Notes: generated from the letters alone by a model not told the origin. A stretch of 64,000 nucleotides of DNA from Aquimarina sp. MAR_2010_214 (GCF_002846555.1 NZ_PJMS01000001.1:3348001-3412000); one strand, 5' to 3'. Counted from the first letter of the stretch, positions 33,572 through 41,765 are shown. Translations and numbers: made by a program.

Positions 33572-35059
33572 TTATTCGTTCTTTATTTCTTTAATCCTAT
33601 TCATTATTATTGTGTCATTTGGATTAAGTTTAAGGGCTTTATTGAAATAAATCAACGATTCTTCAATTTTGCCTATTTTATATTTAATATCACCAATATG
33701 GAAAAAAGGCTTGTAATTATCAGGATTAATTTCTGAAATTTTTTCAGATGCAATGATTGCTAAATCATACTGATTATTGGTAATCAATTCTTCTATTAGC
33801 TCTTCAAATTCATAGTCTCTTATTTTATACACGGCACTATCAAAATCATTTATGTCTTTCTTATTAATTCTATCTTCCAAAACTTCTTGAAGTTGATAGC
33901 TCAACATTTTTATATATGATTTTTTTGGATACTCAATATTCTGGTTAGTTAAACAGTTGGTAATAATTTTCCTTAAACTCCAAACTGGCGCAGAAGTATT
34001 ATTTAGAATAATTATAACAGTTTCTTTTTTCTTGTAATATTCAAGAAAAGAGCGATGTCCTGCAAAACCACCTGCATAAAATAGTGATTCCCCCATTATT
34101 GAATCGGTATCGGAAAACCAACCTAATGTATAATCCTTGCTCAATGGAGTTTTAATGCCTTGAGGTGATGTATATAACTTAAATAATGAGTCTGATAAAA
34201 TGTCTTGATATGAAAATATTTTGGTGAATTTATAGAGGTCATTTGCTCCTGTACAAATACCTTGAGCTCCATACATATCTCCTGTAAAGGTTGCATTATC
34301 AAAGTATGGATATATACTTGGGTCAATATATTTTGCATTTCCAAAACTGAATATATAGTCATTTACGTAATACTTATTTTCTTTTGTTTTTTCATAGTTT
34401 GGAATTATTGTTCGATTCATCGCTAAAGGCTTAAATATGTAATCTTTACAGTATTGAGGATATGTTTTATCTTGCACTCTTTCTACAATAATGGCTAAAA
34501 GCGTATATCCAATATTACTATATTTCCATTCGATACCTGGATTTGATAATAGTTCAGGTGGTTTTTCAATTAATATATTAAGCAAATCTTGATTGTTGGC
34601 GATTTTTGTAGCATCCCAGTTTGGGTACAAAACTGCATTGTAGTCAGGTAATCCAGATGTATGTGAAACTAAGTGCTTAATTTTGATATTACCGTAAGGA
34701 AGTTCAGGTAAGAATTTTGTAATAAAATCATCATAACTTAATATATTTTCTGATACTAATTTTGCTATTGCTAATGCAGCAAAAGGTTTACTTACAGACG
34801 CAATTTCAAACACAGATTCACTTGTGAAATCCTCATTGGAGATTAAATTAGCTTTACCATAATACTTATGAATAATTATTTTATTTTCTTGCGCTACAAG
34901 AATTTCACCATTAAATATTTCATCTGTTACCAATTGATTGAAAACTGAATCTATTGATTTTTGTATCCGAGTATGAGATGTATCAATTTGGGTTGACTTG
35001 TTATTACAACTTAAGATAGTTATTAGATAAACAAGACTGAAAAATAACTTTAATTTCAT
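33572..35059 (-). CDS. Serine hydrolase (class C beta-lactamase fold) with C-terminal TPRs
   Basis: The 495-residue protein has a lipoprotein signal (LVYLITILSC, Cys18), then the penicillin-binding fold with SxxK as SVSKPFAALAIAKL and the YxN motif YSNIGYTLLA. A late HxG-type segment reads AGGFAGHRSF. The last 90 residues form TPR-like helices (DLAIIASEKISEINPDNYKP, IEESLIYFNKALKLNPND). The family includes esterases and D-peptidases more often than true beta-lactamases. It is likely anchored in the periplasm. The C-terminal TPR extension is uncommon in this fold but recurrent in Bacteroidota. It is a single-gene cassette bounded by GTTGTAGGGC and GCCCTATAAC. Confidence 0.85.
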   Translation of the reverse strand: MKLKLFFSLVYLITILSCNNKSTQIDTSHTRIQKSIDSVFNQLVTDEIFNGEILVAQENKIIIHKYYGKANLISNEDFTSESVFEIASVSKPFAALAIAKLVSENILSYDDFITKFLPELPYGNIKIKHLVSHTSGLPDYNAVLYPNWDATKIANNQDLLNILIEKPPELLSNPGIEWKYSNIGYTLLAIIVERVQDKTYPQYCKDYIFKPLAMNRTIIPNYEKTKENKYYVNDYIFSFGNAKYIDPSIYPYFDNATFTGDMYGAQGICTGANDLYKFTKIFSYQDILSDSLFKLYTSPQGIKTPLSKDYTLGWFSDTDSIMGESLFYAGGFAGHRSFLEYYKKKETVIIILNNTSAPVWSLRKIITNCLTNQNIEYPKKSYIKMLSYQLQEVLEDRINKKDINDFDSAVYKIRDYEFEELIEELITNNQYDLAIIASEKISEINPDNYKPFFHIGDIKYKIGKIEESLIYFNKALKLNPNDTIIMNRIKEIKNE

Positions 35060-35081
35060 TTGTACATTTCTTTTTGTTAAT

Positions 35082-35277
35082 GCCCTATAACGTTTAACTA
35101 TGCGTAGTGCGGAGGCAGAAAATCACTAGTTTTCGAGCTAGCACTTAGCCAAAGTTTATGTTTTGTTTTTATATTTTCTAAAATACTAAATTTAAATCTT
35201 TGGCGACAAACGAAATGAGCGATTACTTTTCGATTAAACCAAAACTCCGCATTATCGCATAAATGTTGTTACCCAAC
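35082..35277. repeat. attC-like spacer 10
   Basis: A complete 196-bp spacer. The left end GCCCTATAACGTTTAACTAT GCGTAGTGCGGAG pairs with the right end CTCCGCATTATCGCATAAAT, with the outer cores TATAACG and GTTACCCAAC. GTTACCCAAC (35268-35277) matches GTTGGGTAAC at 36177-36186 at 10 of 10 positions, across the next two genes. Confidence 0.78.
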
Positions 35278-35616
35278 GTTTTTTATTTCAATTTTGTTTT
35301 CAATCCAATCGTGGAAATATATTACTAATCCAATTAATAGATGAAAACCAATTAATATTTGTCCAAGTAATTCTACGGAACCTTTTGAATACATTCCAAA
35401 TAATCCTGTGACAATATGATAAGCTGTCAATAAGAAAAGTCCAACATTGGATTTACTACTCAAAACCCAAAATATAAGTATTAATTGAATTGTTAATCGC
35501 CCGATTTGAGTCGGAAGTCTTTCTGAACCGATTTTATTGTAAACTAAAATCATCAAAATGATTTCAATTATGATTGTTAAAATTATGGCTGAAATTAAAA
35601 CAGGTCTATCTTTCAT
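35269..35616 (-). CDS. Small membrane protein, unknown
   Basis: A 115-residue protein with four hydrophobic segments: near residues 7-25 (ISAIILTIIIEIILMILVY), 40-53 (LTIQLILIFWVL), 58-72 (VGLFLLTAYHIVTGLFG) and 84-100 (LLGQILIGFHLLIGLVIYF). It ends with a short charged tail DWIENKIEIKNVG whose codons run into the right end of the spacer. I do not know a family. It overlaps the next upstream gene by 4 bp, so the two form a coupled pair within one cassette. Confidence 0.6.
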   Translation of the reverse strand: MKDRPVLISAIILTIIIEIILMILVYNKIGSERLPTQIGRLTIQLILIFWVLSSKSNVGLFLLTAYHIVTGLFGMYSKGSVELLGQILIGFHLLIGLVIYFHDWIENKIEIKNVG

Positions 35617-36173
35617 TTACCTTCTCTATATAATTTCTGTTTATGTTCGTGTTCATATTTCCATATTCTATATCGTATTTTACCTAAAAACTTGTTGAAT
35701 TCGTGTCTAATTCCACCAAGTTCCCAGTTTACGTCAAATTTTTTCTCAAGTTTTGTTGAATTTGGGGATTTAGCAATATATGATGGTCGAGCAACTTTAC
35801 AATGTAGCATTGGCTCATTATTTATGATTGTTGGATAAAATTCTGCTGTATGAGAAGTTTTTAAAAAGTATCTTATTTCTATTATAGTTTTATCCGACAA
35901 CGATTTATATATGTAAAGGTTTATGTCGTAAAGATTTTCATAAATCGCAGTCAATTCAGCCACAATTCCGTTCAACGATTTGGGCGGTTTTTTGTTATTA
36001 ACTTTTTTTCGAATTTTAGCACGTTCAAAATAATTACCCCAAATATTTTCATCAATTTCCGACATTATATATTCACAATTTCTCGATATTTTATTCCAAC
36101 AAATATCAGTCGCTATATCAATCAAACTTGATGTAGCATCTAAAATTTTACTTTCGAGTTCTGCTTTTTTCAT
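35613..36173 (-). CDS. Hypothetical cassette protein
   Basis: This 186-residue soluble protein begins MKKAELESKILDATSSLIDI and is rich in charged and aromatic residues. A segment KKPPKSLNGIVAELTAIYEN and a basic end RIWKYEHEHKQKLYREGK are visible, but I recognise no family or catalytic motif. It overlaps the membrane protein gene by 4 bp, which implies coupled translation and possibly a joint role. The pair is flanked by a perfect 10-bp inverted match, GTTACCCAAC and GTTGGGTAAC. Confidence 0.6.
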   Translation of the reverse strand: MKKAELESKILDATSSLIDIATDICWNKISRNCEYIMSEIDENIWGNYFERAKIRKKVNNKKPPKSLNGIVAELTAIYENLYDINLYIYKSLSDKTIIEIRYFLKTSHTAEFYPTIINNEPMLHCKVARPSYIAKSPNSTKLEKKFDVNWELGGIRHEFNKFLGKIRYRIWKYEHEHKQKLYREGK

Positions 36174-36176
36174 AAT

Positions 36177-36311
36177 GTTGGGTAACGTTTCGTATAACCG
36201 TCAGTTAGGGGTTTATATGCGTTAATTTTAGATTAAGTACAGGCTTTAGCAAATACACGTGGATTCAGACGTAGTCTAATCCGCCATAATTGCGTTTATA
36301 CATTGTTACCC
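36177..36311. repeat. attC-like spacer 11
   Basis: A clean 135-bp example: left end GGGTAACGTTTCGTATAACCG and right end CGTTTATACATTGTTACCC. The outer 7 bp GGGTAAC/GTTACCC pair perfectly, followed by a mismatched block (GTTTC against AAT), then a second arm GTATAA against TTATAC. This is the box-spacer-box layout of attC sites, with unequal strands. Confidence 0.82.
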
Positions 36312-37117
36312 ACTGACTTTTTTATTTCAAATTCAGTTGGGTCGTGATAACCAAAATATTCCATTTGATTACCACACCGTTCAATAATTTCTCTCACTTT
36401 ATCTAAAGATTCCAATCTCAAATTATTATCTACAGCTCTAATTGTTGCTAATTGGTCAACAGGATGATTTTTATCTTCCAATTCAGCTCTTAAATAATAA
36501 GCATCTCCAACATAAAAGGTCCATTGGTCATTGGTTTTTATGGCAATCCCACAATGTCCGAGTGTATGTCCGAACAATGGGATTAAGAGTACTTCTGTCT
36601 GTATGTTCAAATCAACTTTTCTTGCAGGAAGTCCAAACCATTCAGTATCGTTAGTTTCATAAAGTTTCAAATCTGGATTATGGGATAGTTGTTGCTGTAA
36701 ATATCTTTCGTTTCCACTTTTAAAACTTTCATATTCTTCTTTTGAAACGTGAACTTTAGCTTTAGGGAAGTCTGCCAACCCTCCGATATGGTCAGGGTCA
36801 AGATGCGAACAGATTATATTCTCAACATTTTTAGGTTTAAGTCCAAGTTTTTCAACCTGTCTAATAGCCGTTAAACTTTCTTCAAATTCAAATCCAGTAA
36901 CCTCTATCAATTCTTTTCCTAATCTCTTTTCGGGCTCTTTGGATTCCAAAATACCGATTCCTGCATCAATGAGTATAAGTTTTTCATTTTCTTGAATGAG
37001 TAAGCAATGTCCGATAGCAGAACCCATTGGTGATTCAATTTTCACACAATTTAAATGATGAATTTTTGTCATAGTTATTTCCGTAGTTTTTTTGTTCAGC
37101 TGTTCATTAAGGGACAT
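36296..37117 (-). CDS. MBL-fold metallo-hydrolase (lactonase-like)
   Basis: The 273-residue protein has metal-binding motif IICSHLDPDHIGGLADFP, a second His in PLFGHTLGHCGIA and the Asp in YVGDAYYLRAE, all placed as in metallo-beta-lactamase-fold hydrolases of the AHL-lactonase group. The HxDxDH form is a variant of the usual HxHxDH, in which the second His is Asp. The substrate is uncertain; lactone or thioester hydrolysis is plausible. The first ATG (37117) lies at the edge of a repeat; an inner ATG at 37072 (MTKIHHLNCVKIESPMG) is an equally good start. It is a single-gene cassette. Confidence 0.82.
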   Translation of the reverse strand: MSLNEQLNKKTTEITMTKIHHLNCVKIESPMGSAIGHCLLIQENEKLILIDAGIGILESKEPEKRLGKELIEVTGFEFEESLTAIRQVEKLGLKPKNVENIICSHLDPDHIGGLADFPKAKVHVSKEEYESFKSGNERYLQQQLSHNPDLKLYETNDTEWFGLPARKVDLNIQTEVLLIPLFGHTLGHCGIAIKTNDQWTFYVGDAYYLRAELEDKNHPVDQLATIRAVDNNLRLESLDKVREIIERCGNQMEYFGYHDPTEFEIKKSVGNNV

Positions 37118-37170
37118 GGTTTACACAAGTTAAAGATTAGGGTTTACACTAAATTAGTTTCTAACCTTGT
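37114..37170. repeat. Second spacer type, copy A
   Basis: A 57-bp sequence with GTTTACACAAGTTAAAGATT AGGGTTTACACTAA and ending CTAACCTTGT is nearly the same as the copy at 44407-44464. In both cases it touches the 5' end of a minus-strand gene. The part AAGATTAG and CTAAYCTT can pair. It lacks the AACG/GTT ends of the other spacers. Confidence 0.55.
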
Positions 37171-37180
37171 AGATTGTTGT

Positions 37181-38044
37181 TTATTCCCTCCAGTACGGTT
37201 TAATAATTTTCCCTTCTTTATGACTTAATACTAAAAGAATAATTGTTGCAATAAGACAAAAAAATGTTGCTTGTATTGAACCTTCTGGTCCAAATTGTCC
37301 GCCCGTAAACCATTCTGCACCTTCTATTTTAGAGGTTATTAATGTTTTGGAAATTGTATTTCCTGATACATTAGCTCCGAAAATAGCAGATTGCGTGAAA
37401 TTCCAAGCAAAGTGAATCGCAATTGGGAACCATAAATTTCTTGTGTATATATAGGCAGCTCCAAGTAGTAAACCTGCCTGAATTGCAAGCCCAATTCCAG
37501 CACTTAATGAACTGTTTGGATTGCTTATGTGCAATGCTCCAAATATAAAAGCCGAAATTAAAAGAGATATGTAACTTCCTAATTTTTCTTCTGGAATTCT
37601 AAATATTATGCCTCTAAATAAAGTTTCTTCAATAATGGCAGCAGTAATACCACTTGTTAAAGGTGGAATGATAAATAAAATAGGATTAATAGATATAACA
37701 GAATATCCGCCTTTTAGGTAAATTACTAAAATTGTTAACGATTGCAGGATTACTCCTAAAACAAGTCCAATCAATAAGTTTTTAATAATGCCTTTTTTCG
37801 AGAATTCTGTAATTTCTCTTTTTTCATAAAATTTAAATAAATAAGTATAAGAAATTATAGCAAGTACTGCGACAAATATTCCTCCAATTAGAGTTTTCAA
37901 ATCCTTATCAATATTCGTGAAATTTAACCCTTTTTGAATTAGAGTCTGTCCAAGTCCAATAATTAATCCACAGACAATAAGTCCGATTATTACTTTAGTC
38001 AAAGGAAAGTGAAGAATTTTTTGTTTAATGTTTTTTTTATCCAT
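37181..38044 (-). CDS. CPBP family intramembrane glutamic endopeptidase
   Basis: A 287-residue membrane protein with about eight hydrophobic segments. The catalytic motifs of the CPBP/Abi family are complete: EETLFRGIIF (EExxxR, near residues 140-150), FGALHISN (FxxxH) and IAIHFAWNFTQSAIFG (HxxxN). Members include the Rce1-type CAAX proteases and bacteriocin-immunity proteins of Gram-positive bacteria. The natural substrate here is unknown. It stands as a single-gene cassette downstream of the lactonase-like gene, separated by copy A of the second spacer type. Confidence 0.9.
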   Translation of the reverse strand: MDKKNIKQKILHFPLTKVIIGLIVCGLIIGLGQTLIQKGLNFTNIDKDLKTLIGGIFVAVLAIISYTYLFKFYEKREITEFSKKGIIKNLLIGLVLGVILQSLTILVIYLKGGYSVISINPILFIIPPLTSGITAAIIEETLFRGIIFRIPEEKLGSYISLLISAFIFGALHISNPNSSLSAGIGLAIQAGLLLGAAYIYTRNLWFPIAIHFAWNFTQSAIFGANVSGNTISKTLITSKIEGAEWFTGGQFGPEGSIQATFFCLIATIILLVLSHKEGKIIKPYWRE

Positions 38045-38077
38045 TATCTTTTTAATTTGTATTGATACTTTTAATGT

Positions 38078-38244
38078 CTTGTCCTAAAATATGGCTACAG
38101 GACAAAATGTTGTCTAACTATCAACTTTATCTGCGCATTGATTGCTATTTTTTTCATTTTGCGAGCATTGCGCTAACATAAATATACAAGAACCAATCGA
38201 TTAATTCCTAATCAGCTATGATCGCATATATAGTGTTGTACACC
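38078..38244. repeat. attC-like spacer 12
   Basis: Contains CAGGACAAAATGTTGTCTAA CTATC, then GCGCTAACATAAATATACAA GAACCAATCGAT, and ends GCATATATAGTGTTGTACACC. It is the partner of the spacer at 30669. Its GTTGTACACC (38235-38244) matches GGTGTACAAC at 39731-39740 at 10 of 10 positions, across four genes. Confidence 0.6.
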
Positions 38245-38251
38245 GTTTTTA

Positions 38252-38758
38252 TTAATTCATTAATTCTTTCATTCTGTTATTAAATACAGTATAAATCTCT
38301 TCAGCTTTTAATTCCGTTTTATTCTTGCTACAGTCTCCTCCTAGCATCACAACTACTATTTCTTTATTTTTAATAGTTTTTGTATTAACTCCGAAAATGG
38401 GAGCATATCCACCAGAAAATTCGAAAAGTGTATAGTATTTTAATTCAGAAAATTTGTCCGCTATTTTCACAATACGTTTTTTCAATTCTTTCTTTTCTTC
38501 ATCCGTCAATTTTAAACTTTCACTTAATTTATAGGGAGTAACACAGGAAATTACTGAATTCAAGTCAGAATTTAGTTTCTCTTTAAGTTCGACTATTATT
38601 TTATCTTCTTGTAGTTCCGTAACTATTAGATTTAGTACATGGTTTACTTGTTTATCAGAACCTTCTAGTTCAGATATTTGTTTAAGTAAAGGATTTTCTT
38701 GTGCTTTTAATGATAAAGAAAGGAAAATCAATAATAATGAGTAGAAGACTTTTTTCAT
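38252..38758 (-). CDS. Exported hypothetical protein
   Basis: The 168-residue protein has a signal peptide (MKKVFYSLLLIFLSLSLKAQ) with a likely cleavage after KAQ. The mature part begins ENPLLKQISELEGSDKQVNH, is mostly helical, and contains VVVMLGGDCSKN near its end with a Cys. I do not recognise a family. It is probably periplasmic. Between its start and the next gene there is a 10-bp GTTGTACACC (38761-38770), identical to the boundary at 38235, so it looks like a separate cassette that lost its own left spacer. Confidence 0.6.
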   Translation of the reverse strand: MKKVFYSLLLIFLSLSLKAQENPLLKQISELEGSDKQVNHVLNLIVTELQEDKIIVELKEKLNSDLNSVISCVTPYKLSESLKLTDEEKKELKKRIVKIADKFSELKYYTLFEFSGGYAPIFGVNTKTIKNKEIVVVMLGGDCSKNKTELKAEEIYTVFNNRMKELMN

Positions 38759-38760
38759 AT

Positions 38761-38770
38761 GTTGTACACC
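38761..38770. repeat. Remnant cassette boundary
   Basis: GTTGTACACC here repeats the right end of the spacer at 38235-38244 exactly, including the following CGTTTT. It lies in the 16-bp gap between two genes, so this is a trimmed spacer of which only the right core remains. Confidence 0.45.
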
Positions 38771-38774
38771 GTTT

Positions 38775-39050
38775 TCATTCAGCCTTTCTTAGTTCTATCT
38801 CTTTAATTTCTCCATTTACAAACCTTTCAATATCAGCTAAGGGAAATTGGAACCAATACTCAATCTCATTTTTTTCATAATAGCTGAAACAAAACTCTTC
38901 TTCAGTCGCATCAAAGCCTCCACAAAAATTATTAGCCTGAAATTGGTCACTACTTTCAATTAAACACCAAACTTCTAAATCAAGGTTTTCTTTTTGAATC
39001 TGATTGCAAATTGAAATAAAGTCAGAATTGATTTTTAATCTACTCGCCAT
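38775..39050 (-). CDS. Hypothetical cassette protein (91 residues)
   Basis: This acidic protein starts MASRLKINSDFISICNQIQK and contains FCGGFDATEEEFCFSYYEKN and EYWFQFPLADIERFVNGEIK, a pattern of short strands with many aromatic residues. No known family is recognised. It overlaps the 5' end of its downstream partner frame (39040) by 11 bp, so it is translated together with the next gene upstream. The arrangement of three small overlapping genes resembles toxin-immunity cargo, but nothing in the sequence proves it. Confidence 0.55.
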   Translation of the reverse strand: MASRLKINSDFISICNQIQKENLDLEVWCLIESSDQFQANNFCGGFDATEEEFCFSYYEKNEIEYWFQFPLADIERFVNGEIKEIELRKAE

Positions 39051-39423
39051 TTTTTAAAATTTGATTTAGATAGTTTTGATGGTTTTTAAATCCGTTATTT
39101 TGTGGATTATTCAAGTCAATCATTACATCTAATTCTGTGTCATATATTTGCCAATCATACTTTTTTGCTAATTCTATTAATTCAAACAATCCATTCTCCC
39201 CATAAAGACTTATCATTTTATTACTTACTGGTTCATCATCTGTATAAAAGTCAATTGAGAAGTCTTTACCTTTAATCTCTCTATGGTTCTTGTTCATAAC
39301 AATCTCCCCGAATGAATCCTCTAGAATCTTTACAAATTCAATAGGTTCTAATTGATTTTCGTCTACATTCTCAATTGAGTCGATTTTCTGTTTTGAATTA
39401 AAAAGTACAATATCCCAACTCAT
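39040..39423 (-). CDS. Hypothetical cassette protein (MSWDIVLFNS type)
   Basis: The 127-residue protein starts MSWDIVLFNSKQKIDSIENV, a beginning that I recall from a family of small proteins of unknown function often found in accessory islands of Bacteroidota. It continues with KGKDFSIDFYTDDEPVSNKM and ELIELAKKYDWQIYDTELD. It is acidic, with no signal or membrane segment. It overlaps the 91-residue gene by 11 bp and starts 11 bp after its upstream neighbour, so the three are a tight operon within one cassette. Confidence 0.65.
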   Translation of the reverse strand: MSWDIVLFNSKQKIDSIENVDENQLEPIEFVKILEDSFGEIVMNKNHREIKGKDFSIDFYTDDEPVSNKMISLYGENGLFELIELAKKYDWQIYDTELDVMIDLNNPQNNGFKNHQNYLNQILKNGE

Positions 39424-39434
39424 ATATAACTGCT

Positions 39435-39716
39435 TTATGAATTCAATTTTTTATCTATTTGTTTAATTTTAACAACCTGCTCAGCTGTCAGTTTTGTTTC
39501 TGTTTCCGACACCACATAGTTTAAGTGGTCAAATGCGCAACCAGATTCATTTTTTTCTAAAAATTCGAAAACAATTTCTTGACCATCCAAAATTCCAGTA
39601 CTTTCTATTTCTACAGATGAAACTCGACTTTTCCATTGGTCATTTAAAATGCTTTTAGCCAGCTCCCTAATCTCATTTTTTATAGAATTCCCAAAAAATG
39701 CTTTAAGTTTCATCAT
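39435..39716 (-). CDS. Hypothetical cassette protein (94 residues)
   Basis: The ATG at 39716 gives a 93-94-residue protein; a TTG four codons upstream is less likely. The sequence MKLKAFFGNSIKNEIRELAK is followed by VEIESTGILDGQEIVFEFLE and GCAFDHLNYVVSETETKLTA. The pattern suggests a small alpha/beta protein of unknown function. No motif indicates an enzyme. It is the first gene of the three-gene group, and the spacer at 39731 begins 14 bp upstream of its start. Confidence 0.55.
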   Translation of the reverse strand: MMKLKAFFGNSIKNEIRELAKSILNDQWKSRVSSVEIESTGILDGQEIVFEFLEKNESGCAFDHLNYVVSETETKLTAEQVVKIKQIDKKLNS

Positions 39717-39730
39717 GTTCTTTGTCAAAT

Positions 39731-39909
39731 GGTGTACAACGCCAAATATATGAATCGGTGCAAGGCAAATACACCTATACCAATCGATTTATCCGCGTAT
39801 TTTTATTTCTTGTTTAATTTATAAAAATATAGCGCCTTTGCAAAAGAAAATAACCTTTCGGTCTAGCACTAAAACTTGCTCTGATTTCATATATAATGTT
39901 ACCTATAGT
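39731..39909. repeat. attC-like spacer 13
   Basis: Left end GGTGTACAACGCCAAATATA TGAATCGGTG, middle CCTTTCGGTCTAGCACTAAA, right end TTCATATATAATGTTACCTATAG. The left core is the perfect inverted match of the boundaries at 38235 and 38761. Confidence 0.65.
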
Positions 39910-40424
39910 ATTTTTAGTTTTTCAGCCAATTCGTTTTTCCATTTCTCAAGGTCGTTATATTTTTCGTTGTACTCGTCTACTGGAATATTTAATAACTTAT
40001 ATAAAGTTTCGGATTTGTTAAAACCTAATTTCTCTCCAATTTCTTTAAATTTTGTTATGTCAAGTTCGTCCTCAATATCATCATTAAAATACTCAAACAT
40101 AATATCTAAAAAAAGTAAGTTCCAGTTAGTTCCATAATTGTCATATACTTCATCGTTTTCTAATTCAAAATGAAAGATTTTTTGAATAGAATCATTGTAT
40201 CCAAATACTCGGAAAGATTCCCCTTCGTCATAAATTGGAATAATATTTAGTCCATTCAATATTTTGTAATTAGAAATTGTTGGGAAATAGAAATAAGCTC
40301 CGTCCACGTTCTCAACACGATATTTTAGTTCGTCTATTCTTCCAATATTCTCAACGAAATCTTTATTAGCTCCAAATCTTATTAATTCAGATTCTCTTTC
40401 TTCTATTGGAATTAGTTTTTTCAT
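39903..40424 (-). CDS. SMI1/KNR4-like cassette protein (tentative)
   Basis: The frame is open further upstream, but those codons come from a hairpin repeat. The ATG at 40424 gives 173 residues starting MKKLIPIEERESELIRFGAN. The middle, YKILNGLNIIPIYDEGESFR and NWNLLFLDIMFEYF, resembles SMI1/KNR4-type immunity proteins in order of elements, though the key residues are not conclusive. These proteins often protect against cognate toxins, and no toxin gene is beside it. It is a single-gene cassette between spacers 13 and 14. Confidence 0.6.
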   Translation of the reverse strand: MKKLIPIEERESELIRFGANKDFVENIGRIDELKYRVENVDGAYFYFPTISNYKILNGLNIIPIYDEGESFRVFGYNDSIQKIFHFELENDEVYDNYGTNWNLLFLDIMFEYFNDDIEDELDITKFKEIGEKLGFNKSETLYKLLNIPVDEYNEKYNDLEKWKNELAEKLKIL

Positions 40425-40430
40425 ATTGCT

Positions 40431-40499
40431 GGGAACGTCTCTTGTATATTGCATATGCTTCCTTCGGGAAGCATATGCAATATACAAATTGTTATGTGC
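40431..40499. repeat. attC-like spacer 14: minimal site with perfect 21-bp hairpin
   Basis: The shortest complete site, 69 bp. Left end GGGAACGTCTC, then a perfect 21-bp stem (40442-40462 with 40467-40487) closed by a TTCG tetraloop, then right end AATTGTTATGTGC. The outer ends AACG and TTGTT and the arms TTGTATA/TATACAA match the pattern of the longer spacers, so the hairpin replaces their long variable middle. Confidence 0.8.
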
Positions 40500-40502
40500 T
40501 TT

Positions 40503-41597
40503 TTAATTGGTTATGAATCTATTAAATGATTGCCAATATTTGTCTTTATAAACATCAAAGTCTATCTCAATTCTATTTTTATATTCGTTTTTGATCTTGT
40601 GAAGTACTTTAGATGGTTTTCTAAAGTCAATACAAGCAAAATAAACTTCTCTCATAGAATCCGCTGTTTGTCTCCCAATATTTAGATATCCATCAGAATC
40701 TTTTAATTCAAGCATTATCTTTTCCTCTATTTCGTTTAAAAGTTGATAATCGGAATCATTTGGCATTCCATTATTATTTTCTCCGTCATATTTAATTTCC
40801 ATTATTGAGATCCAAGGATGGGAAGCTTTGCTATCCCAGTTCAATAAATCCGAATTTACTATGGCAAGTAATGGCAGTCCATTTTCTAATGTAGCTTCTA
40901 AACTTGAATAGTTATCATCGTCTGTATTATGTCTTAATCCTTTATATTTTTCCACGAACTCTTTTTCTCTCCAAGTCAAAAAGTCCTTTAGTTTTTCTAA
41001 TGGAATTAAGTCAGATGTTGCATCATTTGTGTTAATAATATTAACATTATCAATCGTGGTAACTGAATTTAATTCGCCAAGAGAATTGTCTAAAGCGAGA
41101 TAAACTCCATTTGTCATTACAGCTCTAGTTTCTTCGCTAAAACCTTTATGAGTGATTGTAATATCAATCTCATCAGGCATGTGTTTATGGTCAGTTGCAT
41201 AGAAATTCATTTTACTTTCGTCAAATTTATAACCGTCCATTTGAATTCCGTATTGATTTAAATCAGAAGGTTGTTTGAGTGCTGTAATTTTCCAGTTATC
41301 CATCTTCGGTGCAGACTTTGTCAATTCCTCAACAAATACTATGTTTTTGATTACTCCATCCGCAGTTAAAATCAATTCTGCTGTATTATCATCGTACATA
41401 CCTGCAAGAAACCAAAAACCATCTTTCAATTCGTTAAGTTTAGGGGCAAGTTTGTCAAAAAACACTTTGTTAATGTTTCCTTGGTCTTTGAGAACTTTAT
41501 GGAATTTCTTTTGGTTTTGTACAAACCAATTCCAAAAATCAGAGTACGAGTTTATTGGCTGTTCTTTTATGTTAAATAGTGATTTTAAAAAACTCAT
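40503..41597 (-). CDS. DUF695-like cassette protein
   Basis: The ATG at 41597 (MSFLKSLFNIKEQPINSYSD) gives 364 residues; the frame is open 12 codons further into the spacer. The first half contains FWNWFVQNQKKFHKVLKDQG, and the last part FDVYKDKYWQSFNRF fits the DUF695 type. No signal peptide is present. DUF695 proteins have no established role and are often cargo of accessory regions. It is flanked by GTTATGTGC (40491-40499) and GCACACAAC (41630-41638), which match at 8 of 9 positions. It is a single-gene cassette. Confidence 0.65.
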   Translation of the reverse strand: MSFLKSLFNIKEQPINSYSDFWNWFVQNQKKFHKVLKDQGNINKVFFDKLAPKLNELKDGFWFLAGMYDDNTAELILTADGVIKNIVFVEELTKSAPKMDNWKITALKQPSDLNQYGIQMDGYKFDESKMNFYATDHKHMPDEIDITITHKGFSEETRAVMTNGVYLALDNSLGELNSVTTIDNVNIINTNDATSDLIPLEKLKDFLTWREKEFVEKYKGLRHNTDDDNYSSLEATLENGLPLLAIVNSDLLNWDSKASHPWISIMEIKYDGENNNGMPNDSDYQLLNEIEEKIMLELKDSDGYLNIGRQTADSMREVYFACIDFRKPSKVLHKIKNEYKNRIEIDFDVYKDKYWQSFNRFITN

Positions 41598-41629
41598 ATT
41601 CTCTATTAATTCTGATTTTTTTTGAGCGT

Positions 41630-41759
41630 GCACACAACGTTTAGTATAAGAATAGTAAGGGATTGAAAGGCACTTACTTTTCGGTTTGGCGGACTTTGTT
41701 AATCTGCACTAACTTTCGGTTTTGCACAAAACCCTTATCATTTTCACATTGTTGTGTGG
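41630..41759. repeat. attC-like spacer 15
   Basis: A clean 130-bp example. Left end GCACACAACGTTTAGTATAA GAATAGTAAGGG and right end CCCTTATCATTTTCACATTG TTGTGTGG. The outer 8 bp CACACAAC/GTTGTGTG pair perfectly, then a mismatched block, then AGTAAGGG with CCCTTAT. Confidence 0.83.
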
Positions 41760-41765
41760 CGTATT

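Noticed and set aside
33572..35059. A true beta-lactamase resistance gene
   Set aside because: The SxxK and YxN motifs only show the fold; the lipoprotein anchor and TPR tail fit an esterase or peptidase, and there is no evidence for drug hydrolysis.
39838..40137. Plus-strand 99-residue Ser/Phe-rich frame
   Set aside because: Antisense to the SMI1-like gene; the Ser/Phe composition is typical of reversed Lys/Glu-rich coding sequence.
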